Source of the DNA: Acidobacteriaceae bacterium
GTDB lineage: Bacteria; Acidobacteriota; Terriglobia; Terriglobales; Acidobacteriaceae
NCBI GenBank assembly: GCA_003134995.1
Contig: PLDC01000011.1
Span: 1-55,263, forward strand
Reading direction: 5' to 3'
DNA: 55,263 nt
The notes beneath the pieces were generated by a model. That model ran no database searches. It saw only the letters and a list, made by a program, of their open reading frames with translations, and was not told the DNA's origin. Made by a program: the position numbers and the translations under genes. Shown piece after piece: positions 19,196-28,113 of this stretch. Positions within the stretch are counted from its first letter, which is position 1; each line of letters starts with the position of its first letter.

Positions 19196-20202
19196 GTGCT
19201 CCGCGTCTAGCTGCGATCCCATTCGAACACTTGGAAGCCGAGCTGGCAGCATTTCCGCTCGCCTCGGAAGCTAGCTTTTGTTTAGGAACAACCTCTCTTG
19301 ATCCCCTAATCAGCCGAAATGACAAGGAGCATCTCTGGCGGGCGGCAGAAAGAGATGTTCTGAGTGCGCTTCCCTCCTTCCCGCTAGACGAGGCGACAAC
19401 CGTCCGCGACAAACTCTGGTTCCACAGCGCTAGTTCTGAGCAACTGAGCTGTGATCCTGTATCCCTGTCAAAGTATCTACGGCGACTGGCTGAAGGCTAT
19501 CTCGATACGCGTGGACGGCCAGTCGAACTGACTAATTCAGCCACGGACTCCTCTCGACCGGCGGGACCTGAATCTCGTCTCCGCTGGAGTTGGATGTGCC
19601 GGGCTTTGCCTCCCGATCTTCTTCGGACGGCAAGAGGCCTCCCTGATCCTGACGCGGATCCCTTTCCTCTTAACCCGATCGTTCAACAGATGCTGCGCGA
19701 CAGACGGTTCGCCGAGACACACCTCCATCTGAGAGCCGCCCTTGACTTCTCCCTCGCCTGGGCGAATCTGATGCGCACTCTAACGACTAATGAGACCGCT
19801 TACTGTGATTTCGAGAGTGTCGGAGGTTGCTTTGAACATGGGCTTTATCTTGGCACTTGGCTTGTACATGTTGCCGTTGTTCGACTCCTCTTATCTCAGT
19901 GGCTTTTTTCCGGCCCACCGTCTACTTCGTCAGTAAGTGACCTTCTGAAATTCGCATATGGCTACCCAGCCCGACAACTTGATCTCATCGAAGGCGGCCG
20001 TCTCGTCACTTTGCTCTCTGAACTGAGGCGCGGAAAATGGTTTGAATCGCATCCACCCAGCCTGGACGTGCAATCCAAAGAGCGTCTAGCCAGACGCTAC
20101 GCGCAGACCCGCGCGCTCTACCGTCGGCTGATCTACGCGCCAAACCTAATGCGCGATTCGTCAGACCGAAAAACATGCATTGCGAACACTCTACAACCCT
20201 AG
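19192..20202 (+). pseudogene. rdrB: RdrB N-terminal part, frameshifted
   Basis: The first 326 or so residues of RdrB, starting with GTG 19192 inside the rdrA stop (GTGA). It carries the deaminase metal motif HxH in FAETHLHLRAA (H177, H179). After RDSSDR the frame leaves the family and stops at 20202. The rest of the deaminase continues one frame over, from about 20174. Removing one A from the run of five at 20169-20173 would join the frames as DRK-HALRTLYNPSSRQ, a natural-looking sequence. So the gene either has a one-base insertion, contains an assembly error, or needs a frameshift to be read. Confidence 0.75.
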
Positions 20203-23200
20203 CAGCCGACAAGACGTCTTTGCGAACGACCCATTGGCGCGAATTGTCGGATGGCACCCGGCCGAGGGCAGCAGCCCTGAAACCTTATTTGTCGCGGCAG
20301 CTTTACGACACATCGAACAAACCAAAGAACACGACAGCGATTTCGCCAACTTATTCTGGCAGGTGATACGAGTCCGTTGTCTACTCTATCGCCACGTGGT
20401 CCAAAGACCTCTAACGCCCGGATTGCAATGGTTTGTGCGTTTTTTCCCACGGATCAAGCCGCTACGAAAAGGCATCTCCGACGGCTTGCTGGCAAGTACG
20501 GCGGCGCGCATCTGTGGTAAGGACGCTGGATTACATTCACTCGAAGTTCGTCTCGGGACTGAAGACGGCGTATCTGCTTGCCTCAAGAAGGTTCGCCAAG
20601 TGGAGGAAGCGATTTTCCCCATCCACGACTCGGGATTTGGTTCGCTGCGTCCTCATTGCAGTGAAGACAAGAGCCAAACTAGCAGACTTGAGGTGGGAGT
20701 TCTTTTTCACTTTTCCCGCAAGCGCGGTGGAGGCTGGGAAAGTGGCGGCTTGAACGCGTACGGTTTGGACCACTCCTACCCTGGGACTGTCCGAGAACAC
20801 AGTGGGAAGCCCCTCAAAGATGCGGGCAATCCTACTGGATGCCGGTTCGCACGCTTCTATTCTAAGCAGCGGCGCCACGCTCAAGCGCTCGTAAGTATTT
20901 TCCAGAAGCACCCACGTACCTTACGTACTTTCCGCGGTATCGATCTCTGTACAGACGAAGCTGGCGTCCCAATCTGGGTTATGGCGCCCCTAATCCGCTG
21001 GGTTCGAGAAGCCGGCCAACAAGCAGCCAGTCACCTCAAGAACCGTGGGGAACTTGGCATACCACCGCCGCGTCTCAGCACGCACGCAGGCGAAGACTTT
21101 GTGCATCTTCTCACCGGACTGCGGCGGCTTGATGAAGCCATATCGTATCTTCGGCTCGAAGAAGGCGATCGCCTCGGACACGGTTTGGCCCTCGGCGTAG
21201 ATCCTTTAGTTTGGTGTAGTCGCGTTGGGCGCGTGCTTCAGACGCGAGAGGAGCGCCTCTTGGATCTGGCTTGGGAATGGAGATGCTATGCAGAATATTC
21301 GGAATATGGTATTGCCGTAACCAGCGACCGTTTGGCCTACGTCAGGACTGAGATCTCGAGACTTGCACGGTCAATCTTCGACCGGTCGTACTATCCGGAA
21401 GATCTGATGAGCCATCCTTTGTTAAACACAACAACGATGTTCGTTGACACCATAGGGCGCCTGACCCAGCGAACCGATTCCCTCGGACACCTAACAAAGT
21501 ATCAATACAACAACCTTAATCAGCTCATTCAGATCACGGACCCCTTGCAGGGAATCGGCACCCTCACCTATGACCTCGATGGGAACTTGCAGACCGTTCA
21601 GGATGCCCGACAGCAAGGAACTAACAACAAGACGGTCTACACCTACGACAACTTCGATCATCTCCAGACCCGCACCGATCCTCTGATGCGGCAGGAAGCC
21701 TACGTTTTCGACCAACTCAACAATCTCACGAGCTTTACCGATCGCCGCGGCAAAGTCGCTACGTATCAGTACGATGGAATCAACCGCCGCACTTTCGCCG
21801 GTTACGGAACATTGCCCGGACCAACCTACGAGAGCACCGTTAACTACACCTATGACGGCGGCAATCGGCTGACAAAAATCGTCGACTCCAGCTCCGGGAC
21901 GATCACGCCGGTTTTCGATGGCCTTGACCGGCTGACCTCAGAAACGACCCCTCAGGGCAGCGTTGCGTACCAATACGACAACGACAGTCGGCTGCAAACG
22001 GCGACCGTGTCTGGCCAGCCGACTGTTAATTACTATTTCGATAATGCAAGCCGACTTTACAAAGTCGCGCAGGGAAGCACAAGCACGCTCATCGGTTATG
22101 ACAATGCCAACCGACGAACTTCGTTGACTTTGCCCAACGGTATCGTGCTGACCTACGGCTACGATAATGACTCGCGCATCAACAGCATGAGCTATCTGTT
22201 AGGGACGACCTCGGTGGGCACTCTCGGTTACCAATACGATGCTGTTGGCCGCCGCACTCAGGTCGGTGGAAGTCTCGCTGCAACGGGCTTCCCACAGGCG
22301 ATGACTTTGGCGACTTACGACGTAGCCAATGAACTAACGAACTGGAACGGAACGACGATCAGCTCCGATGCCAACGGAAATATTCTGAATGACGGCGCAG
22401 CGGCCTACACATGGAACGCGCGCAATCAACTCGTTAGCCGCGGAAGCCTCAGCTTTCAATATGATTCATATGGACGGCGGATTCTCAACGCCGCGGGGAA
22501 TAGTTTGCTGTATGAAGGTTGGAACGCGGGACAGGAGCTTTCCGGAACGACGCCGGTCGCGAATCGGATTCTTGGCGGCATGGACGAGTTCTTCACCCGC
22601 ACGGATTCGACAGGAACATACAGTCCGATCACGGATGTTTTAGGCAGCGTGCTTGCGCTGACGAATTCATCCGGAAACTTCGCAACCCAATATGGCTATG
22701 ATCCGTACGGCAACACGACAAATACCGGGGGCGGCAGCAGCGCCAATGTATTTGAATACACGGGACGCGAAAACGATGGGAATGGGCTGTATTATTATCG
22801 CGCACGGTACTACTCGCCGACCCTGCATCGGTTTGTCAGTGAAGATCCCATCGGGGCCAAGGGAGGCAGTCTCAACTTCTACCAGTATGTGCAGAATGAT
22901 CCAGCAGACAACGTCGATCCTTCCGGATTGCAGTACGCACAATCATGGGCAGCCGCCGGTGCGACCGCCGGGCTCGCGCTTACTGCTGGTGGGTCGTTAG
23001 TTGTAGATGTAGGTACCGGGGGACTCAATGTCTTGGCAACTCCAGCGGAGCTTGCGGCTGGTACTTCGATTGGGGGTGTGATCGGATATGCAGCCGGGAG
23101 TGCCTTAGATTATGTTATTCAATTTAACCCTTCTAATCCTGGTGCTTTCCCGGATCCTTTGAACCCACCAGCCGGCTGGTTGCCCGCACCGAATGGCAAG

Positions 23201-23383
23201 CCTGATACTTGGAAGGATCCGGACAGTGATTGGTGGCATTGGCACGATGATCCTGCACACGGCCCTCCACACTGGGACGTAGGTTTCGGAAAATCATCGC
23301 CTTGGTATCCAGACCAATGGTGGTGGCCGAAGGGAGGAAAACCTGGGCCCAAGCCTCCAGGCAATAAGAGACCGTGCCCATAA
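20180..23383 (+). CDS. Chimeric ORF: RdrB C-terminal deaminase half fused to RHS repeats and toxin-like tip
   Basis: An open frame of 1067 codons from TTG 20180. Residues 1 to about 415 are adenosine deaminase-like and continue RdrB: FWQVIRVRCLLYRHVVQRP, STHAGED (catalytic His/Glu) and RLGHGLALGVDP (second His and Asp ligand). Near 21420-21450 the text switches to RHS YD repeats (DTIGRLTQRTD, GHLTKYQYNNLNQ, then about fifteen YD units). The RHS core ends with YRARYYSPTLHRFVSEDPIG. The tip has a hydrophobic Gly/Ala stretch (about 975-1000) and a His/Trp-rich end with WHWHDDPAHGPPHWDV and a Pro/Lys-rich tail, probably a polymorphic toxin domain that I cannot assign. RdrB seems to lose its C-terminus and the RHS its N-terminus at the junction. 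If the frameshift is removed, the whole fused gene would span 19192-23383 and encode 1396 residues. Confidence 0.75.
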   Translation: MRTLYNPSSRQDVFANDPLARIVGWHPAEGSSPETLFVAAALRHIEQTKEHDSDFANLFWQVIRVRCLLYRHVVQRPLTPGLQWFVRFFPRIKPLRKGISDGLLASTAARICGKDAGLHSLEVRLGTEDGVSACLKKVRQVEEAIFPIHDSGFGSLRPHCSEDKSQTSRLEVGVLFHFSRKRGGGWESGGLNAYGLDHSYPGTVREHSGKPLKDAGNPTGCRFARFYSKQRRHAQALVSIFQKHPRTLRTFRGIDLCTDEAGVPIWVMAPLIRWVREAGQQAASHLKNRGELGIPPPRLSTHAGEDFVHLLTGLRRLDEAISYLRLEEGDRLGHGLALGVDPLVWCSRVGRVLQTREERLLDLAWEWRCYAEYSEYGIAVTSDRLAYVRTEISRLARSIFDRSYYPEDLMSHPLLNTTTMFVDTIGRLTQRTDSLGHLTKYQYNNLNQLIQITDPLQGIGTLTYDLDGNLQTVQDARQQGTNNKTVYTYDNFDHLQTRTDPLMRQEAYVFDQLNNLTSFTDRRGKVATYQYDGINRRTFAGYGTLPGPTYESTVNYTYDGGNRLTKIVDSSSGTITPVFDGLDRLTSETTPQGSVAYQYDNDSRLQTATVSGQPTVNYYFDNASRLYKVAQGSTSTLIGYDNANRRTSLTLPNGIVLTYGYDNDSRINSMSYLLGTTSVGTLGYQYDAVGRRTQVGGSLAATGFPQAMTLATYDVANELTNWNGTTISSDANGNILNDGAAAYTWNARNQLVSRGSLSFQYDSYGRRILNAAGNSLLYEGWNAGQELSGTTPVANRILGGMDEFFTRTDSTGTYSPITDVLGSVLALTNSSGNFATQYGYDPYGNTTNTGGGSSANVFEYTGRENDGNGLYYYRARYYSPTLHRFVSEDPIGAKGGSLNFYQYVQNDPADNVDPSGLQYAQSWAAAGATAGLALTAGGSLVVDVGTGGLNVLATPAELAAGTSIGGVIGYAAGSALDYVIQFNPSNPGAFPDPLNPPAGWLPAPNGKPDTWKDPDSDWWHWHDDPAHGPPHWDVGFGKSSPWYPDQWWWPKGGKPGPKPPGNKRPCP

Positions 23384-23403
23384 TTAAGAGGAATTCGCCC
23401 GTG

Positions 23404-24096
23404 ATGGAACAATTTGAACTCAGAGAAATCACCCAGTCGGTTTTGAACATGTCATGGTTTGGGGCCAAAACACTGGGAGGTTTCTTCCAATTTGGTCGGT
23501 ATGACCGGATGTTTTCGAATGTAACGGCCTTGGGGGATTGTCACATCTATTCGCTGTGTCCTGTCCAGCGGGTGGTCGGGTGGCCCACGCCACCCGGGCC
23601 ACCCGACCCTAGCACTTTTACCGCAGAATTTTCCCACATAATCAGCGCCTTGCTTGGGCGGGACCTAAATCTCTATCTGCATGTGAAGGCCGTCGAGCGT
23701 CAGTTCTTCGATGAAGTTGCCGTGTTGGAGAAAACGATCAGTCCGCTCGGCACCCCTTATATGCTGTTAGCACCGGTCAACCGAAAACGACTTCCTGGAG
23801 ATGCTGGGAATTTAATATTCGAATCCCCTCTTACCCTAATAGACTCTGTCGCTGTCGATTGGTTCCGCAGTCCCGTCGTGGAAGTGGAAGGCTACATTAT
23901 GAAATCCGAGATGTTTGGTCGGCTTGCTCACTACTACTTCAAACCGGACTCCCCAGAAACAATTCGAGGAGTTCTTTCGATCCTGAGACTCGGGTTTCGC
24001 ATGTGGCCGGACTTCAATGGCATGGACCTGTTTTCAGAGAGCCTCGATGAGGACGAGATACGGTTGCTGCTTCATCAGTACGTAATGAATCGTTGA
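23404..24096 (+). CDS. Candidate immunity protein for the RHS tip
   Basis: A 230-residue soluble protein beginning at ATG 23404 (GTG 23401 also possible), with AAGAGG at 23386-23391. It starts 20 bp after the RHS stop, the usual place of an RHS immunity gene. No signal peptide, no membrane segment and no family that I recognise. A proline-rich loop (PTPPGPPDP) lies near residue 65, and the C-terminal third is acidic. The immunity role is inferred from position alone. Confidence 0.5.
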   Translation: MEQFELREITQSVLNMSWFGAKTLGGFFQFGRYDRMFSNVTALGDCHIYSLCPVQRVVGWPTPPGPPDPSTFTAEFSHIISALLGRDLNLYLHVKAVERQFFDEVAVLEKTISPLGTPYMLLAPVNRKRLPGDAGNLIFESPLTLIDSVAVDWFRSPVVEVEGYIMKSEMFGRLAHYYFKPDSPETIRGVLSILRLGFRMWPDFNGMDLFSESLDEDEIRLLLHQYVMNR

Positions 24097-24154
24097 TGGG
24101 CGAGTCGCATAGTTAGCGCGGTACTTTCGCCGAGATAAGAACCCAAGGGGGCCT

Positions 24155-25267
24155 TTGCCGTTCGCTCTGTTCCGCGTCATGATCGTTTACCTGTTTCTTC
24201 TAGCGCTAAAGGTCGTGGGGGTTAGTCAAGCAGACGCTTACCCACACAACGCCGCAACGTGCGAACGTTGCCACAATCTGCCAACCAGGTTTGGCGGTAG
24301 CTTGATGACAGTGCAGAGGATTGGAACGTCGTCTGAGGGAATGTTCGTGCCGGCTTCTGAGGGTGGAATTCATCATCGGAACGGAGAATCTGAGCAAAGC
24401 GCCGGCTCGGCAAAACAGATCATAGGCGAGCGTGTCTCCCTTAGCCTGCTCGGCGATGGGTACATTGAGGCCATTGCCAGTCGCGACATTGAGCAGAACA
24501 CCCAACGACAACAACGTCAAGCCAGCCTGGGGATCGCAGGCGCAGTTGTCAGTGCTCCGGCGCTCGAAGCAGGCGCATCCTCATCTAAAATGCGGGCCGG
24601 CCGCTACGGCTGGAAGAGCCAGCACAGCAGTTTGATATCCTCGTGCGCTGATTCCTTACGCAACGAACTCGGGATGCGCAACCGCCTCTACCCGGAGGAA
24701 TATCCCACGCACCCGGCCAGCGACAACCCCACACCCTTCGACACTCCTGACGCCAAGACACACAAGACCGAACTGGAACGCCTGGCATATGAAGTCCGCC
24801 ACACCAGTCCGCCAACCCGCGATGCCTTCCTATTTGCAACCTCCGACGCGCAGGCAGGAGAGAAGCTCTTCGAGCAGATCGGCTGTGCGGTTTGTCACGT
24901 TCCGACCTACAAGACTCTGCCGCCAGGGACGCGCATCAACGGCGGCACGTACAAGGTCCCCAAGTTCCTTGGCAATGCGGTCATTCATCCTTACAGCGAC
25001 TTCCTGTTGCACGATGTCGGTACAGGAGACGGCATCCCCCAAGCTGCCAAGCCGGAATACCTGGACCAATCCACCGCAAACAAGTTCCGCACCGCACCGC
25101 TATGGGGTCTCCGATTCCGCCACGGCCTCATGCACGATGGAGACTCCCCCGGCACCGAAGCAGCCATCGCCCGCCACGGCGGAGAAGCAACCAAAGTCCG
25201 CCAATGCTACGACCATCTGACCCCCATTGAGAAGAACCAGATTCAGACGTTCCTGAAATCCCTCTAA
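24155..25267 (+). CDS. Exported di-haem cytochrome, DHOR-like (thiol oxidoreductase family)
   Basis: A 370-residue protein with an N-terminal hydrophobic export signal (about residues 8-28) followed at once by a haem-binding CERCH. A second CxxCH (CAVCH) follows AGEKLFEQIG in the C-terminal half. The region LLHDVGTGDG...EYLDQ...FRTAPLWGLRFRHGLMHDG is the conserved C-terminal signature of the di-haem oxidoreductase/putative peroxidase family. Likely a periplasmic electron-transfer protein. TTG 24155 follows AAGGGGGC closely; ATG 24179 is an alternative that keeps the signal. It is the last gene before the island edge. Confidence 0.72.
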   Translation: MPFALFRVMIVYLFLLALKVVGVSQADAYPHNAATCERCHNLPTRFGGSLMTVQRIGTSSEGMFVPASEGGIHHRNGESEQSAGSAKQIIGERVSLSLLGDGYIEAIASRDIEQNTQRQQRQASLGIAGAVVSAPALEAGASSSKMRAGRYGWKSQHSSLISSCADSLRNELGMRNRLYPEEYPTHPASDNPTPFDTPDAKTHKTELERLAYEVRHTSPPTRDAFLFATSDAQAGEKLFEQIGCAVCHVPTYKTLPPGTRINGGTYKVPKFLGNAVIHPYSDFLLHDVGTGDGIPQAAKPEYLDQSTANKFRTAPLWGLRFRHGLMHDGDSPGTEAAIARHGGEATKVRQCYDHLTPIEKNQIQTFLKSL

Positions 25268-26102
25268 CCGATGGACGCATGCGGTTCCGCTGCGAGCAAA
25301 GGAGTGTCCCGTTCAAGAATCTCGCCTAATCGGACTAGCGATATTCCTCGAATGTAGACGATTTTGTAACGGTCAAAGCATCAAAGCTCAACAGAGATCA
25401 ACGAGGAACTGGGACGAGGCCGCAACTCATTCAACACCAATCACTTGCGATCTACAGAAATCAATAACTTTCACCAAGCGCTAGAATCTGGTTCGGGACC
25501 AGGGGGTCGGAGGTTGAGAACTGTTGCGCCTCTTGAGACAATGTTTCCCAAAAAGCTGTCTTTTGGGGAACGAATCATCGGACTACGCGGTCGAGCCGCG
25601 AATGAGCAGTAAGAAAGCAATTACTGGTCTGGCAGACTTTCAATACTTCGAAAGTCGCCGGCCGCGAGACCCATTTGAAAATCTACCCGTGCGAGTCCGA
25701 ATCCCAGGGGACAAGCACAGACTATTCAGCCCCCGTTGTGGCCCCCCGTTCTCATCTTGGCTACCACGTACTATCAGGTACTTGGCAGTCCCCGGTAGCC
25801 TCGTTAAGTTGTTGAATGTATTGGATCGGGGAAAAGTGTGAAGATGGCACTCTACCGCTGCTTAGGTGCTTGGGTATCGCGGTGCGTTTGACAACCTGAC
25901 TTGGCCCACATGTGCTCATCTAGCTAAAGGACTGCGTTCTTGGATTCCAGTTTTTATGCTTTCGCGGTAACGATCGCCGAACCGCTCGCGTGGCAATTTT
26001 ATGGGGCCAATCTGGGGCCAATAAGCGTTCCCCAGCTATCTAAATGCTCTGAAACTGCTCGAAAAGTCTCTGTAAGTCGTTGATTCTCCGTCGGTTCCAA
26101 GC
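25268..26102. other. Non-coding island edge
   Basis: About 830 bp without a supported gene. A plus-strand frame (25524-25841) exists but has no recognisable content. An imperfect inverted repeat with A/T-rich arms lies at 25545-25553 and 25561-25570. Toward the right come two copies of TGGGGCCAAT and a segment GTAAGTCGTTGATTCT just before a tRNA fragment, which resembles the flank of an integrated element. No integrase gene is present in the window. Confidence 0.5.
26002..26022 (+). repeat. Two direct copies of TGGGGCCAAT
   Basis: TGGGGCCAAT at 26002-26011 and 26013-26022, one base apart. Short direct repeats close to a tRNA end are common as arm-type integrase sites. That role is inferred. 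Confidence 0.45.
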
Positions 26103-26141
26103 GTGTCAAGGTAGCGCTCTAACCAACTGAGCTACGCGCCT
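26103..26141 (-). tRNA. 5' half of tRNA-Val(GAC), truncated in the anticodon arm
   Basis: Read on the minus strand: acceptor 5' strand AGGCGCG, TA, D-stem GCTC, D-loop AGTTGGTTA, D-stem GAGC, G, anticodon stem CTACC and loop TTGACAC with anticodon GAC. This matches bacterial tRNA-Val up to the anticodon loop. The next bases (GCTTG) do not pair with CTACC, and no T-arm or CCA follows, so the 3' half is missing. It lies 34 bp past the thioredoxin stop. Best read as an integration scar at a tRNA gene. Confidence 0.75.
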
Positions 26142-26175
26142 ACAAGAACCGTTTCATTAGTTTACCAAACTTTGA

Positions 26176-26622
26176 TTACGCCGCTGAAGAAGAGCTGGCG
26201 GATTGCAGCCAGGTTTCCATTTGCGTGTGGTCGACCAGTCCGGCCTGCTGCGTTACCAGCCGTCCGCCGTTAAAGACGGCGAAGTTTGGAATGCCGCGAA
26301 CGTTGTAGCGGGCCGCCAGTTGCGGGTAGCGCTCGGTGTCGACTTTGATCACGACGGCGCGGCCGGCCGTGTTCGCCGCGGTGCGGGCAACTTCCGGTGC
26401 GGCCATCTTGCAGGGACCACACCACGACGCCCAGAAATCCACGAGCACGGGGACGCGTGCGTTCTGCGTGATTTCATCGAACAGCTCGGCATCGACTTCC
26501 AGCGGTTCGTTCGCCGGCGGCAGCGCAGCCTTGCATGCGCCGCAACGGCCCGTTTCAGCAAGGTGATTCGCGGGAATTCGATTTTTCTGGCCGCAGCTTT
26601 GGCAGGCTCGCACGACAGGCAT
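26176..26622 (-). CDS. trxC: Thioredoxin 2 (zinc-binding N-terminus)
   Basis: A 148-residue protein from ATG 26622, with GGAG about 10 bases upstream. The N-terminal zinc ribbon has CQSCG and CGACK, followed by a thioredoxin fold with the active site WASWCGPCK and the cis-proline segment RGIPNFAVF. This layout is that of Trx2/TrxC, a cytoplasmic disulfide reductase used in oxidative stress. The family call is firm. The gene is the first core-type gene right of the island edge. Confidence 0.92.
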   Translation of the reverse strand: MPVVRACQSCGQKNRIPANHLAETGRCGACKAALPPANEPLEVDAELFDEITQNARVPVLVDFWASWCGPCKMAAPEVARTAANTAGRAVVIKVDTERYPQLAARYNVRGIPNFAVFNGGRLVTQQAGLVDHTQMETWLQSASSSSAA

Positions 26623-26736
26623 TTTCGTTCTCCTTCTTTGCCTCTTCACTTGGCGCGGTCGGCCGCTGGGCGGCCTTCCACGCCTACTCGATTCTACTAA
26701 TCTTCCTCGAGCTTTGCGTAACGAATCGAAAGAGGG

Positions 26737-28047
26737 CTATACCGGTTTGGCCAGTGCTTGCCTCAGCGCTTCACCCGTCAATTCTCCCTCCCATCGCGCC
26801 AAGACCAGCGTTGCTACCCCGTTCCCAATCACGTTGACCGTAGCTCTGAACATGCTCATGAAGCGGTCGATTCCGAGAATTAGCGCCATGCCTGCAACCG
26901 GTATGCTTGGGATTACAGAAAGAGTGGCTACGAGCGCAATGAACGATGCGCCCTGCACGCCGCTGGCTCCCTTCGAGGTGAGAACTGCGACCGCGAGAAT
27001 GGTGAGTTGCTGCGTGAGAGTGAGATGCGTGTTGGTGGCCTGCGCAACGAATAGAGCGGCCATGGTCATGTACAAACTTGTTCCGTCAGTGTTAAAGGTA
27101 AAGCCTGTGGGAACAACCAGCCCAACCAGAGATTTGGAGCAACCGAGTTTCTCAAGCTTGGCCATGAGATTGGGAATTGCGATCTCCGAAGAACTCACAG
27201 CCAACACCAGCAGGATCTCTTCCTTGATGTATGCCAGGAAACGAAAAATGTTGAAGCTCGCGGCCCAGGCGACAGCTCCCAGCACGATTATTACGAAGAG
27301 CACTGAGGTAAGCCAGAAAGTCCCGATCAGCCTGGCGAGAGGTCCGAGAGAAGCCAGACCGAACTTGCCGACGGTATAAGCCATGGCGCCGAAAGCTCCG
27401 ATGGGAGCGAATTTCATCAGGATCTTCGTCACGCCGAATACGACGTTCGTGAGCGAGTCGATGAGTCCGACGAGCGGTTTGGCACGCGCTCCAGAGACCG
27501 ACAGCGCAAAGCCGAACAGAAGGGAAACGAAAACTACTTCGAGAATATCTCCTTTGGCGAAGGCGTCGAACACCGTCGTCGGGATGATGTGCATCAGAAA
27601 ATCAGTGACGCTTTGCGCTTTTGCCTGACCTGCGTAATCCGCTACGGCCTTGGCATCGAGCGTGGCCGCGTTTACGTTGAAGCCAGCGCCCGGGCGCACG
27701 ACGTTGCCGACAACAAGTCCGATCAGCAGAGCGATGGTCGAGACAACTTCGAAGTACAGCAGCGCGATGCCGCCGACGCGGCCAACTTTTTTCAGGTTCT
27801 CCATGCCGGCGATGCCCGTGACCACGGTACAGAAGATGATCAGGGTGATGATCATCGAGATCACGCGGATGAATGCGTCGCCCAGCGGCTTCACGGCGAT
27901 CGCGCGGGCGGGGTCGACATAGCCGAGAACGATTGCCAGAACAATCGCAACCATCACTTGCACCCAGAGTTCCCGATAGAACGGCGTTCTGCCGGATGCC
28001 GGTGGGGGATTGACGGACTCGGCTTGTGCCGGTGCGAGCGATTCCAT
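26737..28047 (-). CDS. dctA: C4-dicarboxylate:cation symporter, DctA-like
   Basis: A 436-residue inner-membrane protein of the DAACS (glutamate/aspartate/dicarboxylate symporter) family. Signature regions are the serine-rich hairpin [38 protein letters not shown] (the NxDGT substrate/ion motif) and [11 protein letters not shown]. Eight membrane helices plus two re-entrant loops are expected. The Asn-Thr-Asp of NTDGT differs from the NLDGT of most DctA, so the substrate (succinate/fumarate/malate or aspartate/glutamate) is not certain. ATG 28047 has only a weak ribosome site. Confidence 0.85.
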   Translation of the reverse strand: MESLAPAQAESVNPPPASGRTPFYRELWVQVMVAIVLAIVLGYVDPARAIAVKPLGDAFIRVISMIITLIIFCTVVTGIAGMENLKKVGRVGGIALLYFEVVSTIALLIGLVVGNVVRPGAGFNVNAATLDAKAVADYAGQAKAQSVTDFLMHIIPTTVFDAFAKGDILEVVFVSLLFGFALSVSGARAKPLVGLIDSLTNVVFGVTKILMKFAPIGAFGAMAYTVGKFGLASLGPLARLIGTFWLTSVLFVIIVLGAVAWAASFNIFRFLAYIKEEILLVLAVSSSEIAIPNLMAKLEKLGCSKSLVGLVVPTGFTFNTDGTSLYMTMAALFVAQATNTHLTLTQQLTILAVAVLTSKGASGVQGASFIALVATLSVIPSIPVAGMALILGIDRFMSMFRATVNVIGNGVATLVLARWEGELTGEALRQALAKPV

Positions 28048-28068
28048 GGTTGGCGGTCTGTCGTTGTT

Positions 28069-28113
28069 GAGAACTCTGTTGAGAACTCTAATGAGAACTC
28101 TAGCGAGAACTAT
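28069..28113. repeat. 12-bp tandem repeat, nearly four copies
   Basis: GAGAACTCT plus three variable bases, in register at 28069, 28081 and 28093, with a partial degenerate fourth copy at 28105-28113. The array lies between the DctA-like start and the hydrolase stop, overlapping the last bases of the latter. It is in the likely 5' region of the DctA-like gene. Confidence 0.8.

Noticed and set aside
25524..25841. 105-codon frame at the island edge
   Set aside because: No ribosome site, no recognisable domain and a composition like translated non-coding DNA.
26103..26141. Complete tRNA-Val gene
   Set aside because: The anticodon stem is not closed and no T-arm or acceptor 3' strand follows.
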